Shown here: positions 54,866 through 64,000 of the stretch, in pieces
Position numbering within the stretch: the first letter of the stretch is position 1
How the letters are laid out: the number at the start of each line of letters is the position of its first letter
Origin: Gremmenia infestans
Lineage: Eukaryota > Ascomycota > Leotiomycetes > Helotiales > Hamatocanthoscyphaceae
Assembly (NCBI GenBank): GCA_032629725.1
Contig: JAFEVB010000025.1
Coordinates: 248,001 to 312,000, forward strand
Length of the DNA stretch: 64,000 bases
Direction: 5' to 3'
The notes under the pieces: generated by a model
Told to the model about the DNA's origin: nothing
Databases searched by the model: none
The model's input: only the letters and a program-made list of their open reading frames with translations
Program-made: the position numbers and the translations under genes

Positions 54866-56143
54866 TCAATGCTGAATGATAGGTTCGCCAGCCTTGTAAA
54901 AATCTGATAAAACAAGCATCTCAGGAGGGTACTTCATTCCCAATGTCGCTAAGTGTTTGGTTGGATCTGATCCGAGCCAACCCTGGGTCACACAGGGCTC
55001 AGGCAACTTCCTATGGTATAGATGTGGTCGTGGTGGCGGTGGCGGCTTACTCGGAAGCATGTGGCGAACAAACATCGGCCTTGTTTCTGCAGGCAATTGT
55101 TGAATAAATAGTTCATCTCCGACGAATATGGGGTAGGTTGGTAGAAACAAACGAGGAGAAAATCGTTCACAAACAAGTATCGTATTCAGAGGCGGCAGAG
55201 AGTGACCTTCCTTTGTACTAGCGTTCGCGAGAAGATCTGGTAGTAACGGAATTCCCATAATGAACTGCCAAAGAGGGGGTGCTTCTTGGACGACCTCCGT
55301 ACGAGAACGGGAACCATGATAGTGCGAATTGAACAGCGGCAGATACATCCACAGATCTGGTGATGCAGCTAGAAAGTTCATCAAGCTTGTTTGTATAGGC
55401 TGGAGCTTTACTTGTTCGCCCCAGGAATTTAGAGGCGATCTGATGAAGAGTTTGCTCCAGGAGCCTTTGTCCATGGCCTGAATTGGACAAGGTGAGTTTA
55501 AGCTGCTCAGACTGCGCAGACTAATATCGACAGAGTGAGCTCTGGAAACCTTTACAGTACCAGAGCTATTGGATCCTCTATAATACGAATTTCGGCCGTG
55601 TGCTTGCTGCTCTTCAGCTAAGCCTCGACGAGCTCCATGCTCGGTAGCCGCATTGCTCCTGCCTTTCCTGCTCTCTACGATTGTGTCCAAAAAAAGAGCC
55701 GGTCCGGACTTGGGTGTTGAAGACTCTTCCTCCATATCGGTTCCAACATCGGTTGTTGGACGTTCCACTGTAGGGCATACTGGATCGATGTCCATCCCCT
55801 CAGTATACCCATGCGTCGCTCCACCTCTCTGGGAATCGATATCCATTTTCTCGGTTTGTCCATGTGTCACTTCACCTCCCTGGTGATTGATGCCCAATTT
55901 CTCGATGTACGGAGCTGTCATTCGACTCATTCTGGTAGGTAGTGGTAGACTTGAGGTTCCCGATCGACCATGGCAGCGAGATATCTGACAACGTCCCTCT
56001 GCATTTAGATCTGCCCAGTTCTCGTTCTCATTTCCTCCTGTGGTGCTCTGCCTGGGTTCGTACGGTGCTGGGGGACCAGGTGGCGGGTTCAAGGGTCCAG
56101 ATGGTCCAGGAACAGGATCAGGGGATGTGTTTTTTGCAGGCAT
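54866..56143 (-). CDS. Hypothetical proline-rich protein with MDID repeats
   Basis: 425 aa from the ATG at 56143 (MPAKNTSPDPVPGPSGP). The same frame is open up to 56773, but that part overlaps the 3' end of SF3B2 on the same strand and contains a plausible acceptor and UTR, so I use the downstream start. Residues about 1-40 are Pro/Gly-rich. A 17-residue unit repeats twice near residues 83-116 (THG..TE.MDID). The C-terminal half is more globular, with Pro-rich PPPPPRPHLYHRKLPEP near the end. No domain recognised and no signal peptide. The 630-nt upstream part of the frame may be a 5' UTR exon. Confidence 0.6.
   Translation of the reverse strand: MPAKNTSPDPVPGPSGPLNPPPGPPAPYEPRQSTTGGNENENWADLNAEGRCQISRCHGRSGTSSLPLPTRMSRMTAPYIEKLGINHQGGEVTHGQTEKMDIDSQRGGATHGYTEGMDIDPVCPTVERPTTDVGTDMEEESSTPKSGPALFLDTIVESRKGRSNAATEHGARRGLAEEQQAHGRNSYYRGSNSSGTVKVSRAHSVDISLRSLSSLNSPCPIQAMDKGSWSKLFIRSPLNSWGEQVKLQPIQTSLMNFLAASPDLWMYLPLFNSHYHGSRSRTEVVQEAPPLWQFIMGIPLLPDLLANASTKEGHSLPPLNTILVCERFSPRLFLPTYPIFVGDELFIQQLPAETRPMFVRHMLPSKPPPPPRPHLYHRKLPEPCVTQGWLGSDPTKHLATLGMKYPPEMLVLSDFYKAGEPIIQH
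55796..55897 (-). repeat. 51-bp tandem repeat inside coding sequence
   Basis: Two diverged 51-bp units (55897-55847 and 55846-55796 on the minus strand) encode 17 aa each with the shared pattern G...THG.TE; a partial third unit (MDID) follows. The period is a whole number of codons, so the frame is kept. Confidence 0.75.
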
Positions 56144-56693
56144 CTCCTTCCCTTCTCCAAGCTCGAATGCAAATACGTATGTTCGGTGCAATGCAATGCT
56201 CTGGTGTACGTGGTACGATGCGGTGAAAGTGAATAAAAAGAGAAGAGTACTAACCTGCGTTCCACACGACGGTCCATCTTGGAGGATATTGATGCCCTTT
56301 CCTATCCTATGCAATTTCTTTGAGGGGTCGCAGTTGCTGAAAAGAAAAGAGGAAGAGTGTTGCTGAAGAAGTTTCTGTTTTTTTTGGAGAATAACTTTTG
56401 GCAGTCGCGAGTGACGCGCTGTAAGGCGGGCGCTAGCGGGCTCACGAGAATCACGTGCTAGCTCCCCTTTTCTTTTCTTTGGTGCTCCAGGGATCATCCC
56501 TTCATTGCACCTTTCCTGCTTCTGGGCTTCTGATCCTCCGTGAAGCATCCTATCACATGGTATCGAAGACGGGACAAGAAATATTAGCAAAGAGGACAAA
56601 GCCGGTCGATTTTGATATATTACACTCCAATGAATACAATGATGCCTCTTTTGAAGTCCATCCCAACGCCTACAATGTACCCACACCCAATTC
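56144..56693. other. Spacer between two minus-strand genes
   Basis: Probable 3' UTR of SF3B2 and 5' region of the proline-rich gene. It is open in the proline-rich gene's frame, but the reading there has no conserved features. Confidence 0.45.
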
Positions 56694-58400
56694 TCAGAAT
56701 CTATACGACCTCTCTCTCTTCTCGCCCTTCTTCTCCTCGTCCCTCTTCTGTCGCTTTCTACTCTCCTGGGCAATCATATCACTCAAATCCTCTTCGAAAG
56801 CCCAGGCCCCCTTCTCCTCTTTCTTCTGAGCCTCAAATCTGCGCTTGACCTCATCCTTGCTGATACCGTCCTCATTCTGTAAAGAATCTGGGTCCAATGC
56901 AACATCCACATCTCCGGGCTTCTTTCTCTTCCTATTCTCGTCGTCTTGACCCAAGATAGGCAGATTAGACTGTGCACTACGCACATCATAAGCACGCTCT
57001 CCACCAAAGAAACCCTCGGCACGGATTTGCTTTTCTGGAATCACTTGGTATGCTGATCTTGGGTGCGTCGATTCCTCAGTCTCGGTCCCTCTCTTCTGTT
57101 TTCGAAGATCAAAGTCGCCGCCGACGCTCATATCGCCAGGGTATTCGGAGGGTACCGTAGATGCCATTCCACCTGGTGTCTCCAACCCGCTAGGGGTCTG
57201 TAAACCTGCTCCAATATCTTCCTCGTCGCCCTCTTCTTCTTCATCCTCACTCTCCTCTTCCTCAGACTCCTCTTCTGGAGCTTGCAATTCACCCCACAGA
57301 CTCCGTTCGACTGGCTCGCCAGCCTGGCTATTAACCTGAGGTTGCAGAACACCGAAGATGTCTCCTCCATAGAGAGGTCGATTGAACTCATCGACAGGAG
57401 GTTTTCCGTATCCACCGGGATGGAAACCCCAAGCACCACCTGGAGGTGGAGGAGCATTCAAGCCAGGGATCTTGAGAGATGGATAGGATGGAGGTGGGCC
57501 GAATCTTTGCTGATTGATCAACCATGGTGGTGGCGCTCCTGGAGGAATGTTCAGAGCTTCCTTCAACTCATCACTCAACTCTCCAGGTCTCAGGTGCTTC
57601 AAATTTGTCTCGTACTCCTTGCCCTCGTAGTAGACCTCGCCGAATCTCGTAAGCTCAGGTTTTGTTTGAAATCTGAAAAAAGCCTCGTAAAGCTTCTGAT
57701 AATCAATATCCAGTTTTCCCATCTTCGGTTGAACTCTCTCTCGTTGTTTCTGCTTCAGACTTGCTTGATCCTGCTTCTCCAACACCGCGTCTCGCATCTC
57801 TGCAATGCCAGTCTCTTGAATGAATTTTGGAAGGGCAAAAGGCGGCTTCTCAACACCACGTTTCGAGGATAGGTATTCGCGCTTGAGGGACCAATGATTC
57901 GGTACAGGGACAACATTTCGGTACGACTTGATGTGAACTAATAACCGCGGATCTGAAGCAGATGTGTCCGTCCAATCGACCAGCTCAGGCTTCTTCACGA
58001 GCGCCTTCAATTCTGCAACCGACAACTTGTCGCGCTCCTTTCTCTTCTTCTTGGAGAGCTTCAGCTCCTTAGCTGCCTCTTCATCTTCGTCAGGTATCTC
58101 GTCATCGTCGTCGTAGAAAACCTCGCCCTTATCCCCAGCATTTGCTTCCTTCGTAGCCTCGTCCTCCTCAGTCGTCGCATTAAACCGCTCCATGATTTCC
58201 TTGTACATCGCAAAGTTGGGATCATCTTCACTAATGTCCAGTGTCAAGATATCTTGGGTTGGTGGTTCGACTTCGTTTTGCGCGGATGCGGGCTCTGGAG
58301 ACGGTTGTTTCTCTAATTCTAGAGTCGGCGTAGGCTGCGCAATCTTCTGCTCCTTCTTCTTTGCGCGCCGCATCTGGTTTTTGGTCATCTTGGGCGCCAT
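56694..58400 (-). CDS. CUS1: Splicing factor 3B subunit 2 (SF3B2/CUS1)
   Basis: Single-exon 568-aa protein. The Lys-rich start (MAPKMTKNQMRRAKKKEQK) leads to the DUF382 region (VKKPELVDWTDTSASDPRLLVHIKSYRNVVPVPNHW) and then the PSP proline-rich domain (ELKEALNIPPGAPPPWLINQQRFGPPPSYPSLKIPGLNAP). A long acidic run of Glu/Asp follows near residue 375, and the Lys/Glu/Arg-rich C-terminus ends ERSYRF. This is the SAP145/Cus1 family. SF3B2 is part of the SF3b complex of U2 snRNP and helps anchor U2 at the branch site, contacting SF3B4. The PSP and DUF382 core are complete. Confidence 0.96.
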   Translation of the reverse strand: MAPKMTKNQMRRAKKKEQKIAQPTPTLELEKQPSPEPASAQNEVEPPTQDILTLDISEDDPNFAMYKEIMERFNATTEEDEATKEANAGDKGEVFYDDDDEIPDEDEEAAKELKLSKKKRKERDKLSVAELKALVKKPELVDWTDTSASDPRLLVHIKSYRNVVPVPNHWSLKREYLSSKRGVEKPPFALPKFIQETGIAEMRDAVLEKQDQASLKQKQRERVQPKMGKLDIDYQKLYEAFFRFQTKPELTRFGEVYYEGKEYETNLKHLRPGELSDELKEALNIPPGAPPPWLINQQRFGPPPSYPSLKIPGLNAPPPPGGAWGFHPGGYGKPPVDEFNRPLYGGDIFGVLQPQVNSQAGEPVERSLWGELQAPEEESEEEESEDEEEEGDEEDIGAGLQTPSGLETPGGMASTVPSEYPGDMSVGGDFDLRKQKRGTETEESTHPRSAYQVIPEKQIRAEGFFGGERAYDVRSAQSNLPILGQDDENRKRKKPGDVDVALDPDSLQNEDGISKDEVKRRFEAQKKEEKGAWAFEEDLSDMIAQESRKRQKRDEEKKGEKRERSYRF

Positions 58401-61400
58401 CTTGAATACAAAGTCGGAGAATATCCCAGATATTTGTGACGATGATTATCCGCGGCGGGAATTCGAAGCTGTAACTTTTGGTTAGCGCGGCGCGATATTG
58501 GGATTGGATGGTATCACGTGATCTGATGACTCAGCCTGGGCATCGTCCCCGGTAACCTCCTCCTGTCTTTATTTTTCCTTCCTTCATCACACAAATTCTT
58601 GCAGCCTTTGATCCCCTTCTCGTGTTTCTGGATATAACCTTATGGTGGTGAAGAAGTCATCTCAAAATTGCCTTGCCCAAACGGTAGCCTCAAGTGAGCT
58701 AAAAGATCCAACTGTGCCCGTTCTGCGCTAGAACCAGACTCTTGGTATGGAAACCTTTGCAATCTTTTCTCTCATGTATTATTTGCACCATCTTTGACGT
58801 TTCAACCCATATTCTCTTCTTCTCTTTTCATGTTAATCCCAGCTTTTACTTTGCTTGGCGCTTTGGTGTTGCACAAATGTAGTAAAACGGTGGGTTTTCT
58901 TGACACAATAAGAAATGCCCCACCACTAAGGCATGAGTTCATACAGGTAGTGGAGCTAAGATTTCTCCATAAGTCAGACCCAATACCTTATAGAGGTGGA
59001 ACTTGACACGAAATGTCTGGCCTGATCTGTTAGACATTGAGATGAGATGAGATGAGTCGCAGCCATCATGCGGATCATGCAGCGTTGCATTGGGGTTCGT
59101 GGCATCTGCGCGGTGTGCGAGATCCATCTCCGCGGCTGCACGACCACGTATCTCATAAATATAGCCCTTCATGATTGCGCGTTCAGTCACACTTAGATGA
59201 ATCATCCTACAACCTTGAATTTCAGAGACCAAACAGGAATGTGTAAAATTAAGCTTCATTTCGTTCTGCGTTTCTTGGCCAATCATCCTTGGGCACTTTC
59301 TTAGTAATGACATTTTACTGTAATTGGACGGGGCGGTTGGAAGAATATCATATTCCCTGTCATCAGTCAGCCAAGTTTATAGAATCATTCTGCTGAGCAA
59401 GACAATCACCAAAACTTTTGCATGGGATGAAGTGTTCCCTTAGATTACTCCCACCAGTTAGATTCGTTTTATTTTTTCTTTCGATTTCTCTGCGAATTCT
59501 TTAGAATGATTCTTGGGCCAACTGGAAGAGGTCGTCTCCAGCAAAACTTCCTCTTGGCATAATATATGCTCAAATGAGGTTCTGCTACTTTTGAAATTTT
59601 TTAGAAAGATTCACGAGCTGAAAGACATTTTAAGCGAGGTGAGTGTGCAACTCACGCCATGGGCTATCAAGGATTTCTGAACGTCTCACAAAGCCAACAA
59701 ATAATAGCTGCCTGATTGAACGTAGTACGTTAACTATTTATTTATTCTACTCCTCAATCGCAACTGCCTCCTTAGACTTTTCACATAGCTCTCTCAGATG
59801 ATGCAGCACTCTTCGAGCATATCACCACCGATAGTGTCCCCCCAACTACTCTGAAATCAAAATCACCCAATACCGGACCTGGTTCCAGCTCTAGAAAAAG
59901 CTCTCTGCATGTGGCAGCGGATACCATCACCACACAGCCAAAACTCATCACTCAAGCCATACACGTCAAACTCAACGCATATTACGACCCCTTTCATGGG
60001 AACTCCTGCAGAACCTTAGATTCTCTTCAAAATCCTTCACTGTACAGCCTCCACCGGCACAACATATTCTTTGAATATCTAGAACCTAGGATCTAGTAAC
60101 GGCTGTGGGTCCGAGTGGTACACATGTATATGAGGAACTCCTATCATCCATCTAGATCCAATGGGTATCTTACTCTAGGACCATAAGCTCCTAGGTAAGT
60201 CTCGAGAATCTTGAGCAGCGCACCCGTGCGGCACGGGCCGTGCCTTTGGATCCGCAGGACCGTAGGGGTATGATTTTATCCTAGTCCTGACCATGAATCT
60301 ATTCCTGAACATTGGGCGTCTTCCTTGGAATCAACTTGTATCAGAACGTCCATTGGATCTCTCGAAGAAGTGCGTAATAGAACATTCAAATTTTAGAAGA
60401 TCTAGATGTAAATGGTATACATACAGCATTCGAAAGAGCGGGGTAACTGAGACCAGCGAGGAGAATTAGCTTCGTTGCACATCGCAGTCTCGTAGTCTGT
60501 GCCTCACCCTGAAATATTGACTCTTGATCGGAGGCGAGTCACAAGTCTCAAAGTTTCACATGGAGGGGCACCATTGCAGTTTACAACAATAAGTGAACAG
60601 CGTTCATCTTGTGCGATATTAAAGCTGGCTGGAGCCGATTCAACCGCAAGTACTTCCCTGTGCTGTATTCTAAGTCGTCCGTTCGTGGATTTCTTGAGAT
60701 CTTGTGTTACAGTCCATCTTTAAGATGATTGGTCTTGTCGCAATTCAGGTCTGACTTGCAGATGCTCTATGCAGCTGTTGCATAATTCCGCATCAGGTGC
60801 AATAGTCCTTTGGACGTTGCTATTCATGAGTGGCCCCGAGTCATAGATGTCATCTATAAATCTGCCTTGACAGAAGGAACTCTAAATCGCCTACAGGTGA
60901 TTTCTGTCACCCGGCGTCAATCCTCGCCTGGAAGAGGCAGCTCCTCCAGGCTTACCTCAACCCTATTCAGGCTATCGCTCCTCTCGTTCAAGCTTACTTT
61001 AATCTTATTCAAGCTGCTTCAAGCTCACCAATACTTCCTTTCTATTTGCAGGTACGATAGGGCTCATGCCGTATTTTCATGCGCCACAGAGTAGGGCGTT
61101 CGGGGGCTGCTCGTTTTTTTCAGGGGTAGTGGTGGGGGTGTTGTGGGGTTTCTGCACCTCAAATCCACCTACGAAATTCTGTTCGATTGAGTCACTTGGA
61201 TTGACTACGCCAGTATCTAAGAACTCAGTTCACTGAGGAATGTACTTCATTTTAATATTCGTATTAAAGAGGCTGGATATCTGTTAGCCGGGAATGATTG
61301 GCTCGGATGCGATTCCTGTGTCTTGCAGATCAATTGTCGCAAGGCGTCGATACCTGCAGAGCACACAGGATGTGGCAAGAACTCCTTACTTGCTACACAC

Positions 61401-61587
61401 AGCCCTGTTTACTAAGCGTCGTACTAAGGTGATGGTCTCTTTGTAATAATAGCGATAAAAATAGGGAATTAGGAATCCACTGCAATAAGAAGTGACGTTT
61501 GACTCTATTGATATTTATACGAGATGACATCTATGCATTCCCCTTTTGATCATATTCGACCTCTTTTCATCCCCAAATTTATCAGAA
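58401..61587. other. Gene-free 3.2-kb region
   Basis: No supported gene. ORFs at 58939-59313 (minus), 60499-60723 and 60810-61094 are isolated and motif-free. A GC-rich hairpin (60223-60244) stands out and is listed separately. TATTTTAT-type AT-rich stretches are frequent. Confidence 0.5.
60223..60244. repeat. Overlapping GC-rich hairpins
   Basis: CCCGTGC-G-GCACGGG (60223-60237) overlaps GGCACGG-G-CCGTGCC (60230-60244). Two 7-bp inverted repeats share the central arm, so alternative hairpins are possible. Confidence 0.8.
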
Positions 61588-62214
61588 ATGGCTGGAGCTT
61601 GGAAAGGTCACAACGGTCCTCGAATATTGACTGAAGCGCAGCGGGAGAGAAAGCGAGAGAAAGATCGAATCACAAAACGGGAGGAGAAATTGAAGACACA
61701 GCAGAAGATCCAGGATCTTGAAAAGTCCAACAGTCTGAGCGCTAGAAGAATCAAGGAACTCGAGACCCAAGTTCGCACACTATTAGACACGTGTCGTTGC
61801 ACAGAAATGTCTAGCCTGCCTGGATGTGCATCATGCCAAATGACCTGCCACCAATACCCAACACTCTCAGACTATCACGAAGGAAATGAGGTGATCGCGA
61901 CACCAACGCTAGATATCACGAGAGCATCCAGTGGGTATATCGAGGAAAGCGTCTCTGACTTCTTCTCCGCGGATAACGCTATCTCGGTCGATATGAAACC
62001 TTTCTTCCATACACTTCAAGCCCACGAAATGTCAGACAGATCTCCATTTACCGATACGCAGAGCTCTATGAGCTTGACACCAAGCCCGATAAACAACCCC
62101 AACCCTGAAGGCTATGATTTAGGATATACTTCATTGCTAGATCGTACCCAAAGAGAGCCAAATGGGGTACAGCCTATACGCTTTCCTCGTTTGAACCAAA
62201 CGGGGTACAGCTGA
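61588..62214 (+). CDS. Putative bZIP-like regulatory protein
   Basis: 208 aa from the ATG at 61588; the frame extends upstream only from a non-ATG codon. The N-terminal 70 residues are strongly basic then helical (QRERKREKDRITKREEKLKTQQKIQDLEKS, split here only for length), with leucine/isoleucine spacing IQDLE...RRIKELETQVRTLL like a short bZIP. This resembles the fungal bZIP-like group with QRERKR-DR-xx-R-KTK patterns. A Cys cluster (CRCTEMSSLPGC, SCQMTC) follows, and then a disordered C-terminus. DNA binding is inferred, and the zipper is short. Confidence 0.6.
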   Translation: MAGAWKGHNGPRILTEAQRERKREKDRITKREEKLKTQQKIQDLEKSNSLSARRIKELETQVRTLLDTCRCTEMSSLPGCASCQMTCHQYPTLSDYHEGNEVIATPTLDITRASSGYIEESVSDFFSADNAISVDMKPFFHTLQAHEMSDRSPFTDTQSSMSLTPSPINNPNPEGYDLGYTSLLDRTQREPNGVQPIRFPRLNQTGYS

Positions 62215-63328
62215 CAAACATTATCATTGGCTTGGGACACCTGGCAAAATTATATGAGGGCAGTCCTCTATACCACGTGGATCAGCTCCAAACACAAATA
62301 GCTCCTAAGGTGAAATCAAGTCATCTGAAGTTGTAATGCTGTTTCAAGGTAATCAATAAGCCTTCACGATGGCTCGACAAACGTGTCCCCACTTCTCAAT
62401 CCTCAACGTCAGGGAGACTTAGACAGCCTTTCCGAAGTCTCTCAAAATCGAGATTGATACGAACACCGATATTTTGAAACAAGCTCGAGGGGACGAGCGG
62501 TATGACTACTCTGCTGGAAAAAAACACTGGTGATTAGGGTTTCAAAGAACAGCAAGAATGTATGCCTCCAGATATAGGAGCGTCGTTGTTCAACGAGTGG
62601 GGCTTCGGGTTTTTTTGGGGGAATTTGTGTGTCATTTGGGCAATAAGATATTTAGCGGTCCCGATTGTAATGCTTAGTCTTTGCTTTGGATTCTCAATTC
62701 CGTGTCACACTATATCAAAGAAGACTTTTCTATCTTCTGTATAATCATATTCCCTATATACTCAGCGAATTCGACGTCTCCTAATTGCTGTGAAATTGTT
62801 TATCATCTATCTCAACTCGAATCTTCCTGAATTGCACGGACGGCATCTAATATCTGCATTTCGGGAGAAGGGGGAAATAGACCATCATGACGAGGAACGC
62901 ATGCTACTTAAAATGAAACTTGATTTGGAAGTTCCAAATGCAAAACAATGCGAAAAAGAAAGGTATGCAATTGTTCCGAATAAAAGAGAGGAAAGCCCCA
63001 CAGTCGGAGTTGAAATCGAGCGAAAAGGGGTTAAGCGAGGTGGGTCAAACAACGAGACAGGGGCACATAATCGGATCTCTTTTGAGAGCCTGACTTTGAG
63101 TAAAACAATCACCAGATATTATGATATTTTTAAAACCCCGTTCCCTCTAAACATATGTGCGACACTACTAAAGTACATGCAAGCAGAGAAGAGCTTGACT
63201 ATCAAGTGTATTCTCTCACAAATTCCCGTTGGCCCACGAATCGCAACTTCAGGTTCCCGAGATTCTTGTCTAAAGGTTGTATATTTGTCGAGTGAGTGTT
63301 TAAAACGTCTCTGACCTAAACAGATTGC
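62215..63328. other. Spacer without a supported gene
   Basis: An open frame at 62790-63314 lacks an ATG start and recognisable features, so it is not called. Confidence 0.45.
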
Positions 63329-64000
63329 TTAGTTTGGACCTTTATACGGGGCTTGCGGAGTACTTACCTCTGGATTCTGCATCGTAATGGCTATTGTAGA
63401 TATGTTAGCATCATAACCGACGCCGTTCGAATAGAGCGCGAAAGCTCCCGTGAGAACGGCCGCTGCGCTCGTGACTAACAGGCAGCCGTATACTATGATG
63501 AGGTTCTTGGGTTCGTATAGATATACGGTTACGATCGATTGTGTGGTGACGTTTGTCGTTACGGTATTGCTGTAATTTATGTCAAACACTCACTCCGTTG
63601 CAAAGATTTAGGTTAGTGCCATGATGGAGAGCTTACCACAGTGCGTTATCGCTGAGAAGACTCAACGTTGAATTTAGAGCAAAGTCCTCGACATCCTGGG
63701 CAAAGGTAACATTTCTGATTTCCTGCCCAGAGCCACTCTGGTCGAGCAGCTGACCATCCAGTCTAATATTTTGGTTCATCCAGTAGACTTGGGATGACGT
63801 GGCCAAGTACGTGTTCAGTACTTCAGAATGTTTGTTGATTACGAGCGTTTTCGGCGGTTTAATACTAAGACGCTGGGAAACGCTTCCAATAATATATGTA
63901 CCAATTTGTTCAAGGTATGCAAAGTATGAAAACGACAACATCGTAATTGAATTCTCAGGTAACCCTGGGGGTATTTCGTTAGGAAAGATATCTGCGTAGA
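63329..64000 (-). CDS. DUF3176-like multi-pass membrane protein, 5' partial
   Basis: Minus-strand gene running off the right edge; visible exons 64000-63637 and 63569-63329 (C-terminal ~200 aa). The intron GTAAGC to TACAG joins NALC to NTVTTNVT in phase. The last exon has the block YEPKNLIIVYGCLLVTSAAAVLTGAFALYSNGVGYD, a transmembrane helix and the adjacent turn seen at the C-terminus of the large fungal DUF3176-type family, followed by ISTIAITMQNPE. The upstream exon (GLPENSITMLSFSYFAYLEQIG...) is an extracellular-looking loop with NxS/NxT sites. Family function is unknown; the N-terminal membrane helices lie outside the window. Confidence 0.75.

Noticed and set aside
56144..56773. Upstream extension of the proline-rich minus-strand gene
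   Set aside because: It overlaps the 3' end of SF3B2 on the same strand and lacks conserved features; more likely UTR.
62790..63314. 174-codon plus-strand ORF
   Set aside because: Starts with a non-ATG codon, has no recognisable motif and lies in AT-rich spacer.

Overview
The window looks like nuclear DNA from a filamentous ascomycete (Pezizomycotina). The evidence is short 45-190 nt introns with GTAAGT-like donors, CTAAC branch sites and YAG acceptors, fungus-specific families (HET domain, AA9 LPMO, Zn2Cys6 factor, Lae1-like methyltransferase), and an orderly set of single-copy fungal housekeeping genes. A leotiomycete is possible, but that is only an impression. All splice models below were derived by hand from reading frame, splice consensus and family motifs.

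Layout. 0-14 kb: the 3' part of a Snt1-like SANT corepressor, a secreted protein with a duplicated six-cysteine module, a pogo/Fot1-type transposase relic, a DEDDy 3'-5' exonuclease, an intact HET-domain gene, and RFC3 with an MCB-type cell-cycle promoter. 14-34 kb is accessory and gene-poor. It holds a small secreted protein, an Hsp70-like (HSPA12-type) ATPase gene flanked by two diverged paralogues of one coiled-coil family (one intact, one broken), an isochorismatase-like hydrolase, a Lae1-like methyltransferase pseudogene, an AA9 LPMO, a HET-domain pseudogene and two uncertain small cysteine-rich genes. 34.7-43.6 kb is core: ARPC3, TRM6, a MINDY-type deubiquitinase and ORC5. 44-51.8 kb carries a Zn2Cys6 regulator, an unknown 355-aa gene, a Tri4/CYP58-like P450 with an unusual I-helix, and a GH16 protein with no signal peptide. 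53-58.4 kb carries an RS-repeat protein, an unknown proline-rich protein and SF3B2/CUS1. 58.4-64 kb is sparse: a bZIP-like protein and the 3' end of a multi-pass membrane protein that runs off the right edge.

The most interesting candidate system is the Hsp70-like ATPase at 20.0-22.2 kb with its flanking coiled-coil paralogues at 17.5-19.1 and 22.6-23.9 kb. The paralogues share C-terminal motifs and one intron at the identical site and phase, which argues for local duplication around the ATPase. Decay in this region (pseudogenes whose Trp codons became TGA, a transposase relic with TAG/TAA stops) fits RIP-like C-to-T mutation, although that is inferred from single sequences.
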